Of a DNA stretch of 64,000 bases, positions 24,285-64,000 are shown one piece after another (position 1 is the stretch's first letter; the number at the start of each line of letters is the position of its first letter). The stretch is from Nematostella vectensis (taxonomy: Eukaryota > Cnidaria > Anthozoa > Actiniaria > Edwardsiidae), in contig NC_064037.1 of NCBI RefSeq assembly GCF_932526225.1, positions 2,106,001 to 2,170,000 of the forward strand. The letters are read 5' to 3'. The notes beneath the pieces were generated by a model that was not told the origin of the DNA, ran no database searches, and was given only the letters and a program-made list of their open reading frames with translations. Made by a program: the position numbers and the translations under genes.

Positions 24285-24440
24285 TTACCTGTTTGACTGT
24301 ACATTGTGAGTCCTTGATAAAATGGGTCTCAAATAAACCATAAAATACAATATTGCCTCCTTTACCTGTTTGACTGCACATTGTGAGTCCTTGATAAAAT
24401 GGGTCTCAAATAAACCATAAAATACAATATTGCCTCCTCT
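24285..24440. repeat. 77-bp tandem duplication downstream of MRGBP
   Basis: Two near-identical copies with TTACCTGTTTGACTG and GTGAGTCCTTGATAAAATGG, offset 77 bp. They probably lie in the MRGBP 3' UTR. Confidence 0.85.
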
Positions 24441-24633
24441 ACCACTTTAGTCCATTCATTTCCCCGGGCAGAAGAAGAGAATTAGAGAAAATTTGCAAAA
24501 TGTTCTCAATGGTCCTCCCCTCAGCATGAAGGAAAATGATCCACCTCATTTTTCAAGAATGCAGCGTATGTCTTTGGAAATATAATATATAATTTAAGAT
24601 ATACAAACTAAACTATCAACAATTCCAATACAA

Positions 24634-27600
24634 CTACCGCCGTCGCTTGGCAGATGTTGGGGCAGGGTGTGGTGAAGAAGGTTGGGATGAGCTGGCACTG
24701 TTTGCTTGCCGAGTTCTTTTTCTCTTGGGGGATGAGTCGGGTGTTGCGGGAGTAGATGCGCTTGATGCAAGCCCTTGAAGTTTCATCTTTAGGATAGCTG
24801 AAAAAATATTACAGTTGTATAACTACAAGCCTGACATCCATGGTTATCTAATATTTTATTGTGTACGAATCCCAATTACTGCGACTTCCCAGTCGTGAGT
24901 CGCAATCGAAAATGATCCAGCAGGACTATGAGGTTTTATTTAACTACCCTTCAGTAGTTACAGTAAAAGCCTGGCACCCTTGGTTACTGTATCTATGTCA
25001 ACATCCTACAGTAGCTACAATACAAGCCTGGCACCCTTGTTAATCAATATCAACACCCTAAAGTAGCTACAATACAAGCCTGGCACCCTTGTTAATCAAT
25101 ATCAACACCCTAAAGTAGCTACAGTACAAGCCTGACACCCTTGGTTATCTATATCAACATTATATAGTAGCTACAAGCCTGACATTAATGGTTATCTACA
25201 GTATATCAATATCCTACAGCACAGAAGCTACAGTACCAGCCAGGCACCCTTGGTTATCTATATCAACATCCTAGCTAGAGGCCTGACACCCTTGCTCATC
25301 AATATATTATCATTGTCATTGGCTTTTAGTCATACCTTCATCTGCTGGGGCGGATGATTCTGGGGTACTCAGTTGGGTTTTTCTGCTGGATTCAAATATT
25401 TCATCTGGTAAAGTAAAATCTGTCTCATCATTAGGAAAAGGCAAAGCCTCAAGGTCATCCTGAAAAAACAGAAAAACTCATTAACAGGATGGAAAATAAA
25501 CAGGGGAGGGCATCAAGGTCATCTTGCTTGGTACAACAGAAAAACTCATTATAAGGAAAGGGGAAACAAACAGGGCAGGGAACTATGAGGCACTATTAAG
25601 ATTATATTTTATGTAAATGTTGCACATCAGTGGCAGCCCAACTCGAAGGAAACAGTATTTTTTGACAGAGACTTTGCTTTATTAAACCTTCTGATAATCC
25701 ACGAACAGAATAGTCCTAAGGGGTAATTCAAGTGGGTTCGAATCAAGCCCAGTTTGAAAAGTATTAAATTTTCTATTTATTGAGAAGCAAATCAAAGTTT
25801 CAAAGGCCCACAAAGAAAAAAATATCCTCACTGCTCAATGTTTACAATTTCTTCCACGCTTTATCTCAAATCGATCTCACATGTGTTTATTTAATAACCT
25901 TTTCCCTATTTGTGTCTAAATAGCCAAGAACAATTCAAGATATTTCAAGTGATATTCTGTTACTTTTCAGAAGTGAGTTCAAATTACATTTCCAATAAGA
26001 GTCGCTGTGTTGTGTATTTTAGCTTATTTTGTATACAAAGAAGATTAATCAACTTCATTAGATTTCTCATATTTAAGAGGCAGTCCGTCTAAGGTTCGAG
26101 CAACTTCAGACATAGCCCAAAATTCGGAAAAAAGTTAACATTACCCACACAACCCTTATTATATGCCCCACCAATCGAGCTAGTTTGGTTTGGAAAATGA
26201 TGCAAATTTACCCCGAAAAAATGATTTGAAAATGATGCCCCTTTTTAAGTTTTTCGCAAAAATTTCCAATTTTCAAAAATCTGTAAAATATTTGTTTTTT
26301 ATTATTTTATGTTGTTTTTCACATGTTATTATGTACTATCACGGCTATAAACCGATGTAATTTCATAGGCTTAGATTGCATAGAAGTATAGAAATAAAAA
26401 TTTACATTGGCCCCATTTTTTTCGGATTTACACCAAAAAATTTGTGTACTTACTTTACACAACAAAAGTTGGGATTAGTAGAGCGATCTGGGTAATGTGT
26501 TTGTTATTTTCGGAAAGCTAAATAGACAGGAAAGTTTTTGGTAAAGTTATTTCCGCGGGCACTCTCTTGTAGTAATTTTTACATTTTTTACATTCTTTCC
26601 TGTCAAGTGCACACTCCCGATTGGAGGTTATGATATTTGCTACCAGTAATGTACAAGAAATTTTAGGCTATTGAGTTGTATTGTTATGGTTTTCCATTTA
26701 TTTCCAGCACCAATTCAAAATACAATAAATGATGGCAGTTATGTTGTGACAATTACATATCTAGAAATTGAGAAAAATTACTGCAAAAGGCATAAAATAA
26801 GCCAAAGTTGGCTTCATCAGAAAACTTACAAAAAAACAATAAAGGCATAATTCTGGACTTCTCTTGCATGCTCATTCACTGTTTTGCCCATAAAAATGCA
26901 CTGCAGTATCTTCTCAAGCTCAGGGTTACAAAAGTAAAGGGGATCCCAAACTCTAAATTTTCTAAGTTGAAAACAATGTTTATTAAACCAAATAAAAAAC
27001 ATAAAATATTTATCTGTGTAGGGGATCCCAAACTTTGATCTCTTCTACTGAAAACAATTTTTTTTCTGTTTATTGAAACAAATTAAAAACATAAAATACA
27101 ATAGACAGTTAGTAAAAAAATGAATGCACACCAATGTGAAGAAACAAGGCTCCAATTTCAGAGCAGCCCAAGGAGAATGTGTTTCTATGAGTGACAACAA
27201 TGGCAAAAAAGATATGATTGAAAATAAAATACAAAAACAGTGTGGGCTTGATTAAAATGACGCCAGTAAGAGCATGTGAAAAAAAAAAACAGAAAACATT
27301 TCAGCTTTAAAATCTGTCCAATCTCTAGTTACTATGTTACCTGTCCAGATTTAAAAATAAATCTTAGTTGTTTTTTTTTTCATGCAATACAGATGTATTT
27401 TGACATTACTTCGAATGTAATCCTATCTGTTTTGCTTAATGTTATGAAGCTGTGCAGATAACAAAGTTTATGGGGGGGGGGGGGGAATGACGAATTAGAC
27501 CTGGTATGCAAATTTAATATAACAGATCCTTGTTAAGGCTGGTGCCTCTTATTGCATCTTGAAATGGATGAAAAAAACATTTTTGCAGTTGTTAGAAGTC

Positions 27601-29032
27601 AACAGCTTCAATATATTTCTGCTACATATTGTACAATGATTGATGGTGGCTATTTACGACAATGTAAATAAGATTCATGTTAGACTGTACAGGAATAGAA
27701 ATATTGGTCACATTTTCCTCTATGTCTTATGCACGATTTTCAACCAGAAACCTTTATGTAACTAAAGGGCAAACTGTACTCACCCGGGTGGGGTTGGGAG
27801 AGTTGTTCCCTATGCGTGAATAAACTACATTTGAGCCTTTAGTTAAAAATAATGCACTGTGACCTATGTTTTTAAGTAGAATTTCTAAAACATTTTATCA
27901 ACTTGAAAACTGCATGTTTTTGACTCCCAAAAAATCATGACTACAATTTTACACATTTTCTATCGAATCCTCATTGTTAAAATAAGCACAAACTGGAAAT
28001 AAAACCTATTCATACATTTGTTTTATGAAAATTCTTCATACTTATGTGATTGGATGACAAGATTATCACACCTGGGATGTTTTTAAGCAAAAATCTTCAA
28101 GTGAAAATATTTTATTTTAGATTCTGCTGACACAGCAATTTTAATGACTTTGATGATGCATAGCTTATATAAGTGGTGACCCCTATTGTTTTCACACAAT
28201 TTTTGTGGCCTCTGGGCAGTTCCACAAGACTCATATAATTTTGGGAAAACAAAAATACCTCAATAAGGAGGCACCAACTTTAAAGCCTCAATTTAATTTA
28301 AAAAAACAGAATCACATAAATTAAATAAAACTTTAGGTAAATCAAAACTTAATTTGCTGTAAAACTTTTTCTATTTTGAATGTAAAGTAAAATAAAAAAA
28401 TTAAGACAAAGAAATCTACCTATCAAATTCCAGAAGACAGGCAGCCAATCAAAACATATAATCTATCTGGTGCTTCTCGGCCCAGTCCCACTCAGCTTCT
28501 CAACAAAACAAAATACCAGGGAAGGGCGAATATTTTTACAAACGAAACATCGCGAGGGTAGCATAATAAATATTGAAATTTTAACACTAAAAAAGATAAC
28601 TAAGGAACAAATCATCTCCAGAGAAGAAAAATATATTTAAGACGAACGCCTGGAGTTTGTTCACTAAACACAACAAGTTGCTAGATGCTCATGCGAAGAC
28701 TTCTGTACTCGATTAACATGTATATTTATAAATTTATCATCTCTTACCAGTGCTTGCATGTTGTACAACTCATGTAGATGGTCCCATATCTGTTTGGACG
28801 ATATATTTTTCTTCCCCGTCGACGTTGAAAATTTATCGTGAATACAAGCCATATGAAAATGTCGATTTATTCCTGAAAAAGTAAAAGTTTAAGCGAAATG
28901 ACTTCAGATTAGCAGGGAAAGCCGAGGTGCTATGCTCACTAGCTTACCTACTGGTTTGTGACCCTTCATAGAGTGGAATAAACTCACTTCAAGTTCAGGC
29001 GTCCAAACCAATACTTCTTCTGTGGACGCCAT
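24634..29032 (-). CDS. MRGBP: MRG/MORF4L-binding protein (MRGBP, Eaf7 family), complete, four exons
   Basis: Minus-strand exons: 29032-28948, 28872-28748, 25459-25336, 24797-24634 (stop TAG). The total is 498 nt, 165 residues, shorter than the roughly 200 of vertebrate MRGBP mainly in the tail. Start ATG at 29032. Family landmarks: [20 protein letters not shown] at residues 9-28, NRHFHM then [31 protein letters not shown], and a Ser/Pro-rich basic tail ending AKRRR that can act as a nuclear signal. The family joins MRG15 to the NuA4/TIP60 histone acetyltransferase, so this is a nuclear chromatin subunit. Intron 2 is 3.3 kb, AT-rich and gene-free. No defects seen. Confidence 0.93.
24950..25310. 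repeat. About 52-bp degenerate minisatellite in MRGBP intron 3
   Basis: Repeated phrases GCCTGGCACCCTTG, TATCAACA and AGTAGCTACA give about seven imperfect units. One outlying copy lies close to the exon 4 acceptor (about 24815-24845). Confidence 0.8.
25451..25585. repeat. Two-copy tandem duplication across the MRGBP exon 3 acceptor
   Basis: The exon 3 border with about 50 bp of intron is followed, 64 bp further into the intron, by a diverged copy. The plus-strand phrases AAGGTCATC, ACAGAAAAACTCATTA and AAACAGGG occur in both in the same order. The copy includes the first exon bases (GATGACCTTGA on the minus strand) but has lost the pyrimidine tract. Confidence 0.75.
25586..28747. other. MRGBP intron 2 interior, no gene seen
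   Basis: AT-rich intron sequence with homopolymer runs (a G-tract at 27473-27485, several A- and T-tracts). Short ORFs show no family features and the composition does not suggest exons. No transposon could be recognised by eye. Confidence 0.6.
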
Positions 29033-31236
29033 TTTGGTTTTAGACCTCACGCAACACGCATGCTTCTTCGGAAAGACCGCTGCTTAGGAAGACCGCAGAA
29101 AAGAAAAAAAAGAATGTATAGAGCCGGCGCATCCTAATGCTTCTAAAAATACCCTTAAACCAAAAATAATCCCTGTAAAAATACCAAACGTAGATTTATG
29201 TCTCCCATTGTATAACAAAGTCTCGAATGACATTTTTTGTGTGGAAATATTAAATAATCTAGAAAACGTTGGCGCTCCTTTCTGCGAACCCTCCAAAATG
29301 CAGAAAAGTCTTCCGTAAAAGCCATGTACTGCAATACCTTTTGGGTAATCCTATTGTTGCAGATATTGTCAATATTTTTTGCTTGTGGATATTTAGGCTG
29401 GTCAATGGGTTAATAATATTAAACTATAAGAAAAAAGAGAAAATCGCCAAATCGCACTTCAGTTATTTCATTTATTATGTGCCTTTCAAATTATATCAAA
29501 ACAACGGTTTCCTAAACGTCTTTTTTTTTTCGGTAATTTGATGTCCTTTACACAATAAAAGACAATGCGCCCTGCGTTACGATGTCATCCTAAACCTCAG
29601 CGAGCTGGTACACCTCGCGGGCTGGTACACTAAGAACCTTGTACAGCAATTCACAGGAAATATCGGTGCTTGGGGCCTTCGGGTTCTTTACAGCATTCCG
29701 TAAAAAGCAATAAGCTGCTATACTGATTGGTTAATCCGAATGTATGGTTTCCTTTCTTTCTTCAGGCCGGGTATGATCCCAGGCCAATGGCCTATTTTTC
29801 TCGTTTTGTTTAACCCATGGAAATGGACCCCGAAATGTTGGCTTTAGGGCAAATGAAACTGTTGTTCGAATGGTAGCCGGATTTTCAGCCAGGGCCTGGG
29901 TCCTACGTTCAACTCAACCCTCAATCTCATTTGATCGTGTAATTACAATAGCATGAGACGTCTAGAACACAGAATCTAGCGATGTCCATCAATTCAATTC
30001 AATAATTTTATCTGGCACCTTTTCATCTCTGACTAACGGGCGTTGCTCCAAATACATTCATATTAATAAAATTAACAATTGGTTTTTAATTCATATTGCT
30101 ATCCACAATATATTCTTTATCATTGTTCTTTGTAGCGATGTCATTATAAGTCTCATTAAAGCACTTTATTTTTGTTGCTTCACAAACAAATTGAGCTATT
30201 TTTGGTTTCTTTTTGGTTGCCCTCTCCTAGGGATGGAGTGAAAGATAGGACCCAGGCCCTGCTGAAAATCATGGAGTTTGTCCGCCCCTCTGTTAGTATT
30301 TTTTTTAACACTCCCATGATGATATGGGGCCAAAAATGAATTTTTCTGATTATCTTCATACATTTCCTTCAATACATCCTTTATACAGTCGTAAGGCTGT
30401 CTTTCGATTAACGCGCAAATTTTTAAAAATAAAAAGCAGGTATCTTGAACCTAAACTTCGCGAAATAAAATCATCTCCAAACCCACTTTTCTCTTCGATC
30501 GCTAATAAGAGAAAATGTTGCCGAAACTAAAGTTTTTAAGTCCTGCGAGATATAGGAAAGGGAAGAAATTGGTGGTGATAGGGTCTTGTTGTTGTTATTG
30601 TTGTTGTTTTTGTTGTTGTTGTGGTTTTTTTTAGGGGGGGGGGGGCTTCTTCCGCTTTTGTATATGTCTGTTTGGGTCACATACTCTCTCAAGGGTCAAG
30701 GAAGCACCTTGGAAAATAGAACAGAATTTATTGATGCATATAAGCTTTTGATACATTTTTAAGCACTACCAGATATTGCCTTGTTCATTCAGCGTAGCCC
30801 CTCTCATTCTCTTGTGGGTTTTCTGTGGAGAATTAGAGTGACGTTTCGATGTCAAGGAAGTGGGATTGGTTCATCTATAAGCACAGTGAACCCGGTATGG
30901 GAAGTGAGCTTGGTTCATCTATAAGCACACAAAACCCATTATGAGCATCAGGGACGGACTTCTGTGTTCACCAAAACGGGGGGAGTTATCCCTGGGTCTC
31001 AATGGAAGTTTGTGTTTGCAGTAGTTTTCTTGTATTTCAACGATTACCTGCAAAAAAATATCAAATCATCATACAATAAACCGGGCTTCATTCAATTAGC
31101 GAGGGCATTAAATAATAAAATGGTAATTTCAATGTTTATAATAAAACCAAAGCAAATGTGTCAAACGAGCCTTCTATCACCGAAGTGCGCCATGGCTTGT
31201 TAGAATCTGACGTCACAGCCATCATGGAAAAGAAAA
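29033..31236. other. Intergenic region upstream of MRGBP
   Basis: No gene seen on either strand. The MRGBP promoter must lie just above 29032, but no TATA-like element is obvious. Around 29990-30070 an (AATTC)n-like tract next to AATAATTTTATCTGGCACC resembles the 3' end of a truncated minus-strand LINE. A GTT-rich microsatellite lies at about 30585-30625. Two diverged copies of TTGGTTCATCTATAAGCACA occur at about 30867 and 30910. Confidence 0.45.
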
Positions 31237-31240
31237 AAGT

Positions 31241-31335
31241 CACGTGACTCCTGCTCATACACGAGTACACGTGATTTTTGTTCATAACATGTAATTGTGT
31301 CACGTGATTTTTGCTCTGACAGATTGAGTCACGTG
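31241..31335. promoter_or_regulatory. Cluster of four CACGTG E-boxes
   Basis: CACGTG occurs at 31241, 31268, 31301 and 31330, spaced 27, 33 and 29 bp, in diverged repeat units (GTGATTTTTG follows two of them). The first is GTCACGTGAC, the palindromic site favoured by USF/MITF/TFE-type bHLH-zip factors. It lies beyond the SRCR gene's 3' end and about 2.2 kb upstream of MRGBP. Function is inferred from the motif only. Confidence 0.4.
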
Positions 31336-31336
31336 C

Positions 31337-31342
31337 TTTATT
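31337..31342 (-). terminator. Candidate polyadenylation signal of the SRCR gene
   Basis: AATAAA on the minus strand, about 310 nt past the SRCR stop codon. It is the first canonical signal I found downstream. Confidence 0.45.
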
Positions 31343-31653
31343 AGTCAAGCGATTTCTGGCGATTTCTGTTTATGGACAGCTGTGACGTGAACATAGACAG
31401 AAGACGCACACAGTAACTAGAAAACACGAATTTTTCATGCTGGGTCGTGGCGTGAACACATATACTGAAATAACATTTCCCTACCTATCTATCCCTACCT
31501 ATAAGAGAACGCTTGTCACAAAAGCGCTGTTGTAATGTATTGTTGTAACGTTTGGCATCATGCCATATTTGACCCCCCCCCCCTCCCCTTTTTGTCGGTT
31601 TTGATTCCTAGTAGGCACATCTCCCTCTCAAACCTTTCGGTTACTTACTTGTG

Positions 31654-63764
<32,111 letters not shown>

Positions 63765-64000
63765 ATTTATTAACATCACATGAGCAGACCAATGTTTGAC
63801 TGGTTGTTTGACTTTACTCTAGCATTTTAATAAAGACCTTTGTTGCCGTCTTGTATAAAATAATCTTGCTTTAGGCCGCTTTTTAAGAAAGTTCAAGAGG
63901 TTTACCCAAGGGTTATCCGTAACTTCAAAGTTGCACGCATTCGGAGCATTTTGTGTCCTTTGTCCAAACTTGATAAAACAGTTCCGACTTCACTTACATA
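63765..64000. other. Region upstream of the SRCR gene
   Basis: No gene seen up to the window end. The promoter and 5' UTR of the SRCR gene should lie here. Confidence 0.4.

Noticed and set aside
29269-29541. 90-codon plus-strand ORF upstream of MRGBP
   Set aside because: Low-complexity, hydrophobic and Lys-rich, with no family features or splice context.

Overview
The window is eukaryotic nuclear DNA, most likely from an anthozoan cnidarian (sea anemone or coral). Genes have GT-AG introns. The host genes are metazoan: a CYP3-clan P450, an SLC22 transporter, the NuA4/TIP60 subunit MRGBP and a 13-domain SRCR protein. The transposons (Penelope-like, CR1-like LINE, DIRS-like tyrosine-recombinase element) look like those of Nematostella and corals. 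The species call is inference; sea urchin or amphioxus is less likely but not excluded.

Layout. 1-6062 (+): 3' part of a CYP3-clan P450. Its visible intron is almost entirely a 59/62-bp minisatellite, and a 30-bp minisatellite starts 23 bp after its stop. 8466-11540: two decayed Penelope-like copies head to head, one carrying a 515-bp insert. 11540-13680: no gene seen. 13683-17960: a 44-bp minisatellite split by a decayed, minus-strand CR1-like LINE. 18389-22986 (+): a complete nine-exon SLC22-type transporter. 24634-29032 (-): a complete four-exon MRGBP orthologue. 29033-31330: intergenic, with a cluster of CACGTG sites. 31654-63764 (-): one 32-kb gene of 25 coding exons for a secreted protein of about 2430 residues (signal peptide, 13 SRCR domains, seven Thr/Pro-rich linker exons, one giant Met/Thr-rich repeat exon). 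Its introns hold a DIRS-like element, two MITE copies and many minisatellites.

All exon models were built by hand from the sequence. In each complete gene the exon lengths sum to a whole number of codons, and every junction keeps a recognisable family motif in frame.

The main observation is that many of the minisatellites sit on splice junctions. In the SRCR gene the repeat units at seven junctions (six donors, one acceptor) contain the end of the neighbouring exon plus its splice site, so the intron carries from 3 to more than 100 decoy copies of the true site. The same happens at an acceptor of the SLC22 gene and, as a two-copy duplication, at an acceptor of MRGBP. Four SRCR domains are also split by introns at four different places in the fold. 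Together these suggest that tandem duplication across splice junctions is a recurrent process in this genome, possibly linked to intron gain.

The host genes share no obvious pathway. The P450 and the SLC22 carrier could both handle xenobiotics or metabolites, MRGBP is a chromatin subunit, and the SRCR protein is a likely secreted recognition or mucosal-defence molecule.
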